Positions 30,149 through 42,788 of a stretch of 64,000 nucleotides of DNA are shown here, piece by piece (the first letter of the stretch is position 1; each line of letters starts with the position of its first letter). The position numbers were made by a program, and so were the translations under genes. A model generated the notes under the pieces. The model saw only the letters and a list, made by a program, of their open reading frames with translations. It did not search any database and was not told the DNA's origin. This DNA is from Rhodomyrtus psidioides (Eukaryota > Streptophyta > Magnoliopsida > Myrtales > Myrtaceae): the NCBI GenBank assembly GCA_021437785.1, contig JAILYB010000160.1, forward strand, positions 558,001 to 622,000, given 5' to 3'.

Positions 30149-31030
30149 CTATTTTCCTTGTTCATCCTTATCTAGCTTGGATGAAGATGACATATACAAA
30201 TCAGTTTTGTTGCAATTTTCCTGACCGAACTTTTTAACCAGTTTAAGAGCATATTTCTCTTGATGTACGAAAGTACCTTGTTTGGTCTGACTGACTTGCA
30301 GTCCTAGAATGAATGTAAGTTCTCCCATCATGCTCATCTCAAATTCATTCTGCATGATTTGAAAGAATTCCTTGCAGAGATTTTTGTTAGATGAACCAAA
30401 TATAATATCATCTACATAAATTTGAATAAGTAAAATTTCGTTACCTTCCCTTTTGATAAATAAAGTTGTATTAACTTTACCTTTCTTAAAGTCTTGGTTG
30501 GTAAGGAAATTACTTAATCTTTCATACCACGCTCGTGGAGCTTGCTTGAGTCCATAGAGTACCTTTTGAAGTTTGAATACATGATCTGGGCATTTTGGAT
30601 CTTCAAAACCTGGAGGTTGATCAACATAGACTTCCTCCTTGATGTATCCATTCAGGAATGCACTCTTGACATCTGTTTGATATAGTTTGAAGTCGTGATA
30701 GCAAGCATAGGCGAGTAGAAGTCTGATGAATTTCAGTCTTACTACTGGGGCATAAGTTTCATAATAGTCGATTCCCTCTTCTTGAGAGTACCCCTTGGCA
30801 ACAAGCCTTGCCTTGTTCCTAGTTACTTTGCCTTTATCATCCAGTTTGTTTCTGAACACCCATTTGGTTCCAATGACAGGATGATTCTTTGGTCTTGGCA
30901 CCAATTCCCATACTTCATTGAGTTTGAATTGATGTAACTCTTGTTGCATAGCTTCAATCCAGCTTTCATCTTCAAGAGCTTCTTCAATTCTTTTGGGTTC
31001 AAACTCAGAAACCAAAGCAAATGCATTTAT
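30149..31030 (-). pseudogene. SIRE reverse transcriptase domain (Ty1/copia)
   Basis: About 290 codons with the full copia RT signature: ALEDESWIEAMQQEL, then GTKWVFRNK, ARLVAKGYSQEEGIDY, QTDVKSAFLNG, YGLKQAPRAWYERL and the catalytic YVDDIIFG. The core is readable, but the frame is closed by TAG at 30149 before RNase H and is not joined to integrase in an open frame. It is part of a single dead pol gene. Confidence 0.9.
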
Positions 31031-31114
31031 TGAACTTCTTAGTTTAGATCTGGTTCTGATTCCTTCATCAATATTTCCAATGACATGATCGGTAGGATGA
31101 CTGGATTTGTATTT

Positions 31115-32251
31115 TCAATTTTTCTTTGACTTTTCAAGCTCATCTTCGTTTGATTCCTCAGCATTTGGATTTTTAGAAGTTGCAGTTGGTTGCTTATCTT
31201 CCAAGTTCTGAGAATGTTTAATTGCTTCTTCACTCTCAGATGATGAATTCTGCTTCTCAGATGATTGGTTCTGATCATCTGACGCTTCATTATTGGTAAT
31301 GATCTTTTGAGTAGTGTACTCATCCTCGAATTTCACGTCCATAGATTCTTCAACTGTTTGAGAATTCTTGTTGAAGACTCGATGGGCTTTGCTTAAAGTT
31401 GAATATCCCAGGAATACTTCTTCGTCTGATCTTTCATCAAACTTACTTGGCCGATCACTTGAGTTTTTAAGAATATAGCACTTACAACCAAAAATATGAA
31501 AATATGAAATATTTGGTTTCTTTCCTTTGTAAAGCTTATAAGGGGTTTTCTCAAGCAATGTTCTAAGAAAAACTCGGTTTATAATATAGCAGGCAGTAGA
31601 CACAACTTCTGCCCAAAAATAGGATGGTGCTTTGCTTTCAATCAAAAGAGTTTGTGCCATTTCTTGTAAAGATCTATTCTTCCTTTCAATAACTCCATTT
31701 TGTTGTGGAGTGTATGGAGATGAAAAATTGTGTTGAAAACCATTTTGATCACAAAAATCAATAAAGTAATGATTTTCAAATTCCCCTCCATGATCTGTTT
31801 TGATGCTTGAAATAGAGTAACCTTTTTCATTTTGAACTTTCTTTGAAAATGTTTCAAAGTATGAGAAAGCGTCACTTTTATGAGCAAGAAAAAAAACCCA
31901 AGTGAATCTGGTATAATCATCCACAATGACTACACAATATCTTTTACCTCCAATACTCTGAGTTCGAGTGGGTCCGAAGACATCTATATGTAACAGCTGC
32001 AGAGTACGGTTAGTAGATACTTCATTTAAAGATATGTAAGAATTCCTTACTTGTTTTCCTAGTGTGCAAGCTTCACACTGCTTAGTCCTTTCAAACTTGG
32101 CTTCTAGGAGTCCTCTTATTAGCTTCTTTTTGGAGAGCTTTGATATTTGCTTGAGACTTATGTGTCCCAGCTTCCTGTACCGAAGTTTTGGATCGTCTTT
32201 GACAAATAGAAGACATTTTTCTTCCTCAGACGTTGTATCCAGTAGGTACAT
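31115..32251 (-). pseudogene. SIRE integrase domain
   Basis: 378 codons. The N-terminal zinc-binding HHCC region is damaged (LRYRKLGH where copia integrases usually have a histidine, though CEACTLGK is kept). The catalytic DDE residues are in LLHIDVFGPT, IKTDHGGEFEN and NGVIERKNRSLQ. The GKKPNISYFHIFGCKCY region and an acidic, Ser/Glu-rich spacer follow before a stop at 31115. Confidence 0.9.
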
Positions 32252-32263
32252 ATTACCATGTCT

Positions 32264-32600
32264 TCATCCTGTGAACAAAGATTCATTATTTTCACTTGTA
32301 CCTGAGCACTTATTTTCTGCAAAATAAACTTTGTATCTAATATTACATAGTTGGTTAATGCTAATGAGATTGAAATTCAAACCCTTAACCAATGAAACAT
32401 CATGGATAAGAAGATTTCCAATCTTCACGGTTCCTTTGCCAATAATTGTTCCCTTGTTATTTCCTCTAAAGGAAACGTTTCCACCATCGAACATCTCAAT
32501 ATTGATAAATTTTGTTGCATCTCCAGAATATGTCTGGAACACCCACTATCAAGGTACCATTTATTTTTCCTTTTGATTGGTACCTGCAATGATCAATAAA
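32264..32600 (-). pseudogene. SIRE aspartic protease region, frameshifted
   Basis: The active-site block WYLDSGCSRH lies near 32570-32541 in one frame. The downstream block (SGDATKFINIEMFDGG ... GLNFNLISINQLC) is open in another frame (32542-32264). A single-base loss next to the active site explains the switch. The gene is dead at the protease step. Confidence 0.75.
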
Positions 32601-32773
32601 ATTCAAGTTTTCTTTGGTACTCAGATCTGTTTGGGTCCTTTGGGGTTAGCAACATTTGCATATCTAAGAATATCTCGAGTTGATCTTTTAATTTTTGAGC
32701 AGAAACTGCGAGAATGTCTAGTATCACCACAATTTGGACAAGCATATAAATCTTGACCACTGAATTTCACAAA

Positions 32774-33508
32774 TTATTTTCTAAAATGATTTTTGTAATA
32801 TTTCTTGGGAGGTCTTCTCTTGATTCTTTCCTTAATAGAAGGAAAATAATTTTCTACGTCACTTTCTTTTTGAAAACCTAATCTCGATTTATTATAATAC
32901 GGGACTTGTATAAAAAGAATATGTTGTAACGTTTTTGAATCGGTAGAGAATTTTTTGTGAATATTTGAAATTTCTTTCCTTAAGGAAACATTTTCCTTTT
33001 CAAATAAGTCCTTTTCCTTTTTCAAAGAATTTTTCTCTATGTCAAAAAGATTTCTTTCCTTTTTCAAGGAATCAGTTTCTTTCTCAAGATTTTCAATTTC
33101 AGATTTCAAACGAATATTTTCGTTAGACACACAATCAAATCTCTCTTTCAATTGAAGAAATTCCTTCTCGAGAAAATTAATCCTGTCTTTTTGAGAAATA
33201 TCTTTCTGTTTAAAGATAGCTATTTCCTTTTTCAATTCAGAAAGTCTCTTAAGAGTCACTTTATATTCTAAACATAGCTCGTCTATATAATCTGATACCT
33301 CAACAGGAATGTATGACCGAGTTACCTGGAGATCATCATCCGAGTCTGCCATGAGACATATGTTTGTGTACTCTTCATCACTTTCACATTCAGTGTCACT
33401 CCAGGTCTCTACTTTCAAGGCTTTCTTGGATTTTTCATCTCTGCATTTCTTATTTAATAGAGGACAATTTGGTTTAATATGACATCTCTTCCTGCATTCA
33501 TAGCAAAT
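32774..33508 (-). pseudogene. SIRE gag C-terminal part: zinc knuckle and long coiled coil
   Basis: It follows a TAA at 33509-33511. A CCHC knuckle (CYECRKRCHIKPNC) is followed by a ~150-residue coiled coil rich in Lys, Glu and Leu (residues 50-190 of the 214-residue frame), typical of SIRE gag extensions. Just after its stop a second knuckle (CPNCGDTRHSRSFC) is readable near 32740-32700. Confidence 0.8.
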
Positions 33509-33511
33509 GAC

Positions 33512-34399
33512 TTATTGGCTCTCGTTTTTGGTCTCAGATGATCGGTTCTGATCATATCGTCTGAGATCATTTCTATCTTTGAAGTTCCTGCCCTTCTTAG
33601 CCATTCTTCTAAATCTTTTGACCATGAGTGCTAACTCATCATCATCTTCATCATCTGAGTCTGAAACATCAGAATCAGCATTGGATTTTAAGGCAATGGA
33701 CTTCCTACCTTTTGACATTGTCTCTTCATTAACTCTTTCATCCTCATAGGATTGAAGAGTTCCAATAAGTTTGTCCATGGATAGAGGAGATGTTCTCTGA
33801 GTCTCTCGAATGGAAGTTTTGACATTGTCTCATTCCTTTGTGAGAGCTCTCAGTAGCTTGTTGACTCTCATTGGTCCAGAAGCAGGTTGCTCATGGTATG
33901 TAAGACCATTCACTATCTCTGTGAATCTGTCAAACATCTGTTTTACAGTTTCTCCGGGCTTCATTTTGAATGCTTCATATTGGCGAAGAAGAAAATTGAC
34001 TTTTGTCTCATTGACTCTATCTGTTCCTTCATAGGTGATGTAGAGCTTGTCCCAGATTTCTTTCGATGAGGAACAATCTGCAATACGTTTGTATTCAGTA
34101 GGAGATAAAACACTATAAAATGAATAAATTACTTTTGCATCAAGAGCATCTTTCTTGGAAATCTCAGTAGTTGACAAAGTGGCAGTCGACGTAGGATTGT
34201 TATCCCATGCATTTGATACGGTCGTGGTATTTGCAGATGGATTCACTCCTCTTTGTACAACATCCCATATTTGCGGATCTTGACATCTGAGATATGCTTT
34301 GAATTTATTTTGCCAATCGCTATACTTCTTCCCTTCAAAATATGGTGGTCTGTTGTTGCTTCCACCTTCAATCCATGTGGGAGAAAAATTGCTAGTCAT
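33512..34399 (-). pseudogene. SIRE gag N-terminal part (UBN2-type), interrupted
   Basis: The start at 34399 is 47 nt after the primer site. The N-terminal half has the copia gag signature (PPYFEGKKYSDWQNKFKAYL, IWDKLYITYEG, VNFLLRQYEAFKMKPGE, MFDRFTEIVNGL). A TGA at 33830-33832 interrupts it, and the same frame continues through LIGTLQSYEDERVNEE and an acidic block to a TAA at 33509. Confidence 0.85.
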
Positions 34400-34445
34400 A
34401 AAGATCGTTAGCTTGGAAGTAAAAACACTTCACAAAATATGAGCA

Positions 34446-34461
34446 CCAAGCTCTGATACCA
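34446..34461 (-). other. Primer binding site of the SIRE element (tRNA-iMet type)
   Basis: TGGTATCAGAGCTTGG on the minus strand, 2 nt from the LTR end (CCACAACA). Its position relative to LTR and gag is standard for copia. Confidence 0.88.
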
Positions 34462-34463
34462 AT

Positions 34464-34993
34464 TGTTGTGGCTAGCGTTATCACCTAGAAGGGGGTGAAT
34501 AGGTGATTATAGTGCAATTTGAAAGTTTTTCGCGGAATAACAATTGCACAGACGTTTATTTAACATCTCAGACGATGGCAACACAATGTATCAATATAGA
34601 CAGTTCATATGCAGCTCTACTATCACAGATTATATAACATGATCAGAGTAGGGATAGAAAAAACTACACAGAGAGTTTATAGTGGTTCGATTTTGGTTAA
34701 GCCTACGTCCACTTCTTCGGCTATCAGCCAATCGGCTGGATTCTACTAGTAAACTGCTCGAGAGGTTACATCATAGTGATTTTCTTGACACGCATGATAC
34801 CCCACCTAGCGTTCAACACTCTTGTGTACACCTCCTCACAATTACAATGGATGAATCAAGAAGTGTGTTTAAAATGGAGTATTCTCGATCTAAGAATTAT
34901 AAAGACTTTTCCTTCTTAACGCCGACCTTTTGTCCCTTCGACCTTGAGATGTCTTTTATACTCTTCCGCTTCTAATCTAACCGTTGCAAGGCT
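34464..34993 (-). repeat. SIRE 5' LTR, proximal piece
   Basis: It begins TGTTGTGG in + orientation and runs to AGGCT (34989-34993), where unit 2 is inserted. It resumes after AGGCT at 48807-48811. Confidence 0.87.
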
Positions 34994-35803
34994 TGTCGCG
35001 ACCCTCTTGAGGTTGTCGGGCTCTCGAGGGCTAATGGGCCGTCCTGTCTGGTCGGACGCGGGCCTCTCCCAAGGCCCATTACCCAAATCGCAACGGAGGT
35101 ATGCGTGATCGACTTTCAGTGTGGTCTAGTGACATGTGCTAAGTGTGCATGCCATGGAGTCGCCACCAATCATTTTTTTAGGGTATGAGTGGACCACCCA
35201 ATCGAATAGTTGGGAGTTTCTATTCAATTCTGCGAGAACCAGAGAAATGGTTTCGGGGACTTAGTTACACCAACTGTCAGAGTTGATGCCCTTTCGGTAC
35301 CTAAGTTGACTGAATTTTCTAGCCTGAGATTCATGCGGATGAGTAAGGTATGAACCCTAAATCTAGAAATTCATGTAGATAGGAGTGATTATCCTAGCAA
35401 TCACAATCAGTAATAAAATGCCCAACTCAAGGAATCTAGATATGCAAATAAATCACATGGCATTCCTAGTAAGGTCCTATTTATCAATCACAGCTCAAGA
35501 ATGATTTAGCTGTCCTAGCCATTCTACACACGATCTAACCTAAGAAAAGCATTAGGAAGCATCGAAGGAGTTCGAGAGTACTCACATGGGGTTCGCCGTG
35601 CCCTGGTTTGGTCTTGAACGAGCTATCGAGCTCATGCCGACCCGATTATATTTGGGGATCCACTCGGCGTTTTACACCATGAAATCATGTGAAACAAAAA
35701 CGAAAATATTCAGCAAGGGGCATTTATTGTAGATGGTGGTCGATCTAATTGGACGTCAAGACTAAAAAAGATGTAGAAATTTACAAATTAAAATACTCGA
35801 ATG
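34994..35803 (-). repeat. Unit 2 truncated LTR
   Basis: It matches the first ~810 bp of 37273-38437 at about 99% and breaks off at ...ACTCGAATGA. A 9 bp joint (AATTTACAA) leads into interior sequence. Confidence 0.87.
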
Positions 35804-35812
35804 AAATTTACA

Positions 35813-37272
35813 AATTCACGATAATCGCCTTTGATCAATTCCAAGAAAATCAATGGAATGTTCAAAAGTACACAATTACGATGTGTTTTAAATTCAATTG
35901 AAGATACGGTATCCAAATTAAAGCCGTTTGCTAAGAACGAGAGTAATTTGGATATCTATCTTTTCATTAAATTTGAAAAACACGAATACTCTTGATCAAT
36001 TATTGTGGATTACTAATGATGCAAAACATGCATGAACCAATTCAAGTTTATAGTTCCTTCTGGCGAAATTGGGATTGTATTGCCCTATACGGCCAAAAGG
36101 TTGTATAAGACTTCCAATTTCAATTTCATCCAAAGGAATTATAAAATTGATTTTGGAGTATTCGAGTGATTAGAAGAAATGCCACTATCACATTCCAATG
36201 ACAAGTCAATAGAAATACAACAAATTTCAATCTGAATGTATATAAACACAAATAGATCCCTAATACAATCAATCTAAGGGATCAGATAGAGAGGATCTCA
36301 GTAAAATAAATCCTATACAAGAAGGCTAGAAATGAAAATTAAAACAAAGGAATGTGATCTTAATACTTAGAGATGCCCCAGTTTCGATCTTTGAGACGTG
36401 ACTTCAGGATCACCTATTCCAAATCGTCATCTTCATTAGATGATACCTCAATGATGTCCATAGCAGGCTCTTCTTGTCCACTTGGCGCTCGTAATGGGAT
36501 GACACCATCTTCATCTTCCATCAAGAACATTGGGAGGAAAACACACCTATCTATCCTCAAAATGGCATTTAATCCAATCACCGGAATTATGCAATGAATA
36601 TAATGATTAAGAGCTGTAACAAGTTCGAGGGATAGAAAAGTCTTACCAACCAAACTTTAGAGAAAATCAAGCTTCTCTGTATTTTTAGCAGTGTTAGGTA
36701 TACTAACCTTCCATAGACAAACACATGAGACAAGTGAGGGAAAACTCCTAAAAATCAAAAGATAGGGCTTGGTACCTAAAGCCAAGGTTCTCACCTCGAA
36801 TTCCGGGAAGAGCCGATTCCATTGCACAACTATCGTTGCATTGGGACTCAATCCATAGTTCGAAGTGAGCGGAATTGAAAAGTGGATTACCCCATGTTTT
36901 TCCTCACGAAGATTCCATTTTCAATTCCTTCTATTGTGTTCCTAAAGAGGGCGCCTGGGGTTTTAGGCGCAATTGTGTGTATTCATTGTGTCGTGCTAAA
37001 GCAATAGACATGCATTTTATTTAACAATCACCGCTTCAATATAAACATCCACACAATCATACATCCAAAACTCCTGCCTGCATAAAACAAAGTTAACAAG
37101 CACTTCACCCCTTATTTCTCCCGTCTACAAAAACATCTAACACATTCGTTAGCATATACACCTCACTTTCGAGAGCATCTGCATAAAATTAGGTTAGAAG
37201 AATCAATCAACTTTTTAATCGGCTCAAGTCCACTAAATGGTTAAGAACCAGTCCCCAGCGGAGTCGCCAGTC
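35813..37272 (-). repeat. Duplicated interior segment of unit 2
   Basis: Nearly identical to 46180-47639 at a constant offset of 10,367 bp (rare differences, for example T/C near 36302 versus 46669). It includes a second primer site next to the LTR at 37273. Confidence 0.9.
36414..36653 (-). CDS. Small acidic ORF with SUMO-interaction-like motif (copy 1)
   Basis: A 79-residue ORF ending MDIIEVSSNEDDDLE. The hydrophobic IIEV followed by SS and acids resembles a SUMO-interacting motif; this is inference. It is identical to 46781-47020 by duplication. Unit 1 keeps only its C-terminal block (MDLIEISSNEDDELG), with stops upstream. It may be a small protein, an exon or a relic. Confidence 0.3.
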   Translation of the reverse strand: MVGKTFLSLELVTALNHYIHCIIPVIGLNAILRIDRCVFLPMFLMEDEDGVIPLRAPSGQEEPAMDIIEVSSNEDDDLE

Positions 37273-38437
37273 TGTCGCGACCCTCTTGAGGTTGTCGGGC
37301 TCTCGAGGGCTAATGGGCCGTCCTGTCTGGTCGGACGCGGGCCTCTCCCAAGGCCCATTACCCAAATCGCAACGGAGGTATGCGTGATCGACTTTCAGTG
37401 TGGTCTAGTGACATGTGCTAAGTGTGCATGCCATGGAGTCGCCACCAATCATTTTTTTAGGGTATGATTGGACCACCCAATCGAATAGTTGGGAGTTTCT
37501 ATTCAATTCTGCGAGAACCAGAGAAATGGTTTCGGGGACTTAGTTACACCAACTGTCAGAGTTGATGCCCTTTCGGTACCTAAGTTGACTGAATTTTCTA
37601 GCCTGAGATTCATGCGGATGAGTAAGGTATGAACCCTAAATCTAGAAATTCATGTAGATAGGAGTGATTATCCTAGCAATCACAATCAGTAATAAAATGC
37701 CCAACTCAAGGAATCTAGATATGCAAATAAATCACATGGCATTCCTAGTAAGGTCCTATTTATCAATCACAGCTCAAGAATGATTTAGCTGTCCTAGCCA
37801 TTCTACACACGATCTAACCTAAGAAAAACATTAGGAAGCATCGAAGGAGTTCGAGAGTACTCACATGGGGTTCGCCGTGCCTTGGTTTGGTCTTGGACGA
37901 GCTATCGAGCTCATGCCGACCCGATTATATTTGGGGATCCACTCGGCGTTTTACACCATGAAATCATGTGAAACAAAAACGAAAATATTCAGCAAGGGGC
38001 ATTTATTGTAGATGGTGGTCGATCTAATTGGACGTCAAGACTAAAAAAGATGTAGAAATTTACAGATTAAAATACTCGAATGACATTTTTTTGCTAAATT
38101 CAACTCTATGCGTCGTGAAGAAACACATGCAATTGAACTTGATTTTGACTATTTATGAGTTCAAAATGTAAAAGAAATTAAAATAAAAATATTGACTATT
38201 TTTCTATATTTTTACGACAGAACGCTATTTTTCTTCATTTTTCATGTATTTTTCTATTTTTGGAAAATATTAAAAAATATTAAAAAATATGAAAAATTAT
38301 TTTTTATCAAAAATGGTTCCTTTAGCTTGGTCAAGGCTACCAAAGATGATTTTTTAATTTTTTTAACTTTTTATAGATTTTTTATGAATTTTTTAAAAAT
38401 AAACTATGAAAGACTGATAAAAAATCAGGTGTCAACA
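37273..38437 (-). repeat. Unit 2 middle LTR (1,165 bp)
   Basis: Complete LTR from TGTCGCGACC to GGTGTCAACA in + orientation. It is the 3' LTR of the full interior to its right, next to a polypurine tract, and the 5' LTR of the deleted copy to its left, next to a primer site at 37251-37269. Confidence 0.9.
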
Positions 38438-38455
38438 GCTGCCCCTCTTTGAGAG
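38438..38455 (-). other. Polypurine tract of unit 2
   Basis: CTCTCAAAGAGGGGCAGC on the minus strand, directly against the LTR. It is the same as in unit 1. Confidence 0.78.
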
Positions 38456-38955
38456 GAATTTCGTTAGAGGTTTCTCTCAAAGACAAGGTGACACCTGTGT
38501 TCCGATCAACTCGACTGGGAAAAGAAAAGAAATCATGACATCCAATTTTCATGCCCATCAATGTGTGCTTTTCCTTAAAAAGAGATGTGCTCATTCAATT
38601 CCCTGATATGATGTAAGAAAGTTAAGGAGTAGATAGACTTCCCTGCCCCTTACCTGCCGAATGCTTGCGGCATTTGCTGTGTCTGATGGGTTCAAGTAGA
38701 TTCCTAAGGACTTGTCATCGGAGTGTCCTGGGGATGTTAAGCTCTGACCTGTATGGTAGGTCAAACCATAATGGGATTCCTAACTGATAGGAACCTAAGG
38801 AAGACGCATACCACATTTGGGAATTTGCCAAGGGTTTTGATCCGTGTGGTGGACTAAACTAGAAATGGCTTGCCTAATGTAAGGCTTATTAGGGAAAACG
38901 ACTCCTCCCGCGTTCGGGATTCATCAAGGTTTTGATCCGTATGGTGGATCGGACC

Positions 38956-39280
38956 ATTGGGTTGATCCTTCAGGCGGTCTCTACCAATCCTTTGACCCTT
39001 CAGGCGGTTTCTACCATTCATTGACCCTTCATGCGGTTTCTACCATTGAGTTGACCCTTCGGCGGTTTCTACCATTGGTTGACCCTTCAGGCGATATCTA
39101 CCATACATTGACCCTTCAGGCGGTTTCTACCATTGTTTTGACCCTTCAGGCGGTTTCTACCATTGGTTGACCCTTCAGGCGGTTTCTACCATACATTGAC
39201 CCTTCAGGCGGTTTCTACCATTGTGTTGACCCTTCAGGCGGTTTCTACCATTGATTGACCCTTCAGGCGGTTTCTACCAT
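38956..39280. repeat. Tandem array, 11 copies of the ~25 bp repeat
   Basis: Homologous to the unit 1 array at 11085-11670 (core TTCAGGCGGTTTCTACC) with different linkers (mostly ATTGATTGACCC-like). It is non-coding. Confidence 0.9.
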
Positions 39281-42200
39281 TTATGAGATTCCAAATTGAT
39301 ATGAATCAAAGGATGACGTACCCGCTCTTCGGGGCTAGTCGGAGACTCGATCATTCTGTGGATCGGTCTTAGAAAAGATTTGCCTACTAAAAGGCTTCAC
39401 CTAAGGATGACGCACCCAGTCTTTGGGGTGGCCAAAAGTCCTGCAGAAAGCTTAGACCTGAAAAAATTTTCCTCGCCAAGAAGATATTAGTAATCTTTGG
39501 GAAGACAATAATTGTCTAACTGACAAAATTCTACGACTTAAGTTTTAGTCATGAAATGTGCATTTTGATTGTTGGAGGTTATCCAAAACATTCTTGCCAT
39601 ATACAGATGTGATCATAAATTCCTTGCACGGAAACTCTAGATCAAACAATTTGAAAATTTCAAAAAGAGTTTGCTCAAAACATCCATTGGAGTATTTCTC
39701 ACCCAAGAAGGCTCATCACTGCTCTGTGATAATGATCTTTAATAGGGAAAGTGCTCAATTTCCTACCGACCTGTGCCTGGGTTTCAGGATCATTCGCAAC
39801 GCATACATTTCAACCGATCAGGAGGTCTTTCACGGGACCGTAGTGTTAGGTTTGGATATCGGTTTCCAAGGGGGACTCACTTTTGAGTCAAGGCCGTTGA
39901 ACGAAATTTTTCACTATCTACTCCGGGTTTACAAGTCAAGAACCCTGCAAAATGAGAAAGAAATAGTCTTGCTCGTACTTCTTTGAGCTAACTTATACAT
40001 TAACCCAAGTGTCTTAGTCAGATAAGACTACTTCAGGGTTGTAACATTGGAAGGATTGGGGACCGAAAAAGGCTTATTTTTTGCCCAGAAATTGTGAAGG
40101 GTTTGACATTGGTGATCATTGCAAATTTGCCACATGTCCTTCGAAGAACATCTCCATTTCTTGAAGTGTACACTCCTCTTTTAGAGCGCACAAGGATGTT
40201 TAAAAGCGTCTCTTGTTACATTAAGAGACCGTCTGTTTGTGTGTTTGCAATTTGAGCACGACATCATTTGGAGAGTAGTCATCTTGATCTAACTCCTTTG
40301 CAGGGTCTTTTCATCGTCTCTCTAGACTTTACTGGGGATATTTTGAATAGACATCAGCCTTGCTTTTTACCAGGCACTTTGCTTTTTCTTGATGTCTAGG
40401 GATTTTTCTTTTCCCCCTTTTTTTAATCCCGTGTTTTTCTTTTCTTTTGGAGCTAGGATTTTCGGCAATCATGCTAGATATGCAACTTAAATTTTGGCAC
40501 GCTTCCATTCCTAGAGTGATGTTGCCTTTGCTTTGGAATATGCAATGATCACCAATAGGTTGATGAAATGAATTTGCTGGCTCAACTTGGTTGTGCAAAG
40601 GATAATAGTGTGTAGGATAGAGAAATGAATTATCCTCGTCATCCTATGACACTTGGATTATCATAAACAACACACAAAGATTTATGGTAGTCCGAGCAAG
40701 AAAATTTCTAACCGTTTACTTTCTGATACTGTTGGACTAACCTTCATTTGCCCCAATGTGGGGTGGTTCTTGACAGGGTTGAGAATGAAAATCGCCGTTC
40801 AATGGGGTTCTCAATGGGCATCTGTAGTGTTTGGAATGAAGAAATAAATGCCTCTGTCATCTCGATCCATGTAATCGTTGCGAATGACCCTTATATCCAT
40901 AGGTTAAGGTTTCGCTATCATTTCCAATCTCCTCATCTCTCAAGTGTGTATGGGACGTGTTTGGATTAGGCTCGCTTCTCTTATGAGAAAATACCCTTTT
41001 GAACAGTTCAAACGACTCTTGTTGGAAAAATTCATTTCATTTCATCAAGATTTATCCTTCAAAGGGATTTTATGATGCACCATACATGTGTAATTCATGT
41101 TCAGACAATCTCATGTTTTAAAACATGAATGTCAATGAAGTAAGAATTCTATGTCTTTTTAGATGTGAGAATCGAATTAATTCTGAAAGTTTTTAATCTC
41201 CAATGAATTGGGAAAATGGATACTTACCTGCCCATCGAGGCTGGAGATCCTGGAGATATAAAAGGGATATGTCATTGTATATTCTAAAACTTTACAAAAA
41301 TTGGAACGATACATCTTACCCTTGGTCATATGCTCCAACGAGTTTACAAGGGTTGTGAAAATCTGCACTTCACATAGTAACACAAGATTGTTGGGTGTTC
41401 TAAAGTTCTTTCGACTTCTTGGTTTTTGGAGAAAAATGAAACTTACATGTCTGCCCTGATGGCGAGCTCCTGCCAAGGATAAATATTAAGCATTATTTTG
41501 GGTTTCCAAATTCAAAACAAATTGGGACGATACTACTTTACTCTTGATTTGAATTCCATTCTGCATGCCAATGTGCGGATTGTAGAAGCCGGCCCTCAAG
41601 CTTGTGGCCATGATTTCTTCGTCTGGTTGGGCAACGAATCCACCTCGAGGATTTACGTCGGAGGAGATTCATTCATCTTTTTGGGCGTGTTTCATGCACT
41701 GTTTTGTTATTTGAATGCATGGCTTCTTGGGTGCATCATCTCTGTTCATCACCTGAGAGGAAAATGAGAGAACATTATCCCCGCATCTGATTGAAAATCA
41801 TTTAGGAACGATACGTTCTTTTTACCAAATGGGTGGCTCCGCGGCCAAATGTGTTTTACATTGAAAGGATGGATTCCATTACGCTCTGCGGATGATAACT
41901 ATCGCTTCGGGGACTTGCCCCACGGATCAAACGATGAATTTGATGTCTTCAGCTTCGACATGCTTTCCAGATGTAGGAATGGTTTGCCCTCATTTTCAGT
42001 GGAGATGGGTTTTGTCGAGTGGGCAAGATCAAAAACTCATCCTAGATTTGGCTTTAGTCGAAGGTTGAAATCCCGACCTTGGATAAGCGAATCATGATTC
42101 ATCTCCTTCTGCTTCGGATTTGTCATTTGCGTGCTTCACATTTTACAATACCAACTTCGCCGCTTGATGAAAATGAATCGATGATTTTCGAATTGCCCCA

Positions 42201-42788
42201 AGTTCTATAGTCATCTGCGTCGAATCTCTTTGAACTTCATCGGGTGATAGACAAACTAATAAAATGATTTTTCAATCCTGAGATCGAACTCCTGACGTTT
42301 CGTACCACTTCCAGTTCACTGACTACCAGGACACAGCACTATTGGCGTCCCTAACTGGTTCGTTTTTTGTTATAAAATTCTTGAAGCAGTTAGCGACCCC
42401 CATCGAGAATGAAACAAGCTCAATTTAGAGTTCATAACGACTAAAGGTCCCTTAGAACGATACAGAGCTAACCGTCTTTGAGCTCGCTCAGGCTTTTGCT
42501 CGCATTTTCCTATGTGAAGCCTTTAAATGTTTTTCTTCGTGGCGTTCAATTGATTCGCCTCGACTCTAATCTAACAAGGGATTGTCGTACTCAAGCATGA
42601 TGATGCTCGCAGGTAGTACTGATCGCTGCCCCAGATTAACTCTAGGCATTAAGGAAGATTATCTTGCATGGAAGACTTTATGACAGAAAGATTAATGATA
42701 CATCCATTCACATGTGCCTAGTTCCCTTGAGGATTCTCGGTGATCAGCCAGCTACACCATGAATCAGACATATAATCGTCATTTTGGA
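39281..42788 (-). other. Unit 2 region downstream of HD-GARP-C: no gene, splice-like signals
   Basis: No credible ORF. The minus strand repeats the unit 1 pattern: a TTTTCCTCTCAG acceptor at 41753-41757, a TATTTATCCTTGGCAG acceptor near 41470, a 22-nt block (41228-41249) between TATCTCCAG and GTAAGTATCC, and GTATCGTTCC-type motifs near 41305, 41525, 41806 and 42453. Confidence 0.4.

Noticed and set aside
39558..39986. 142-residue + frame in unit 2
   Set aside because: The matching unit 1 region (about 12150-12590) breaks the frame. It is non-coding homology.
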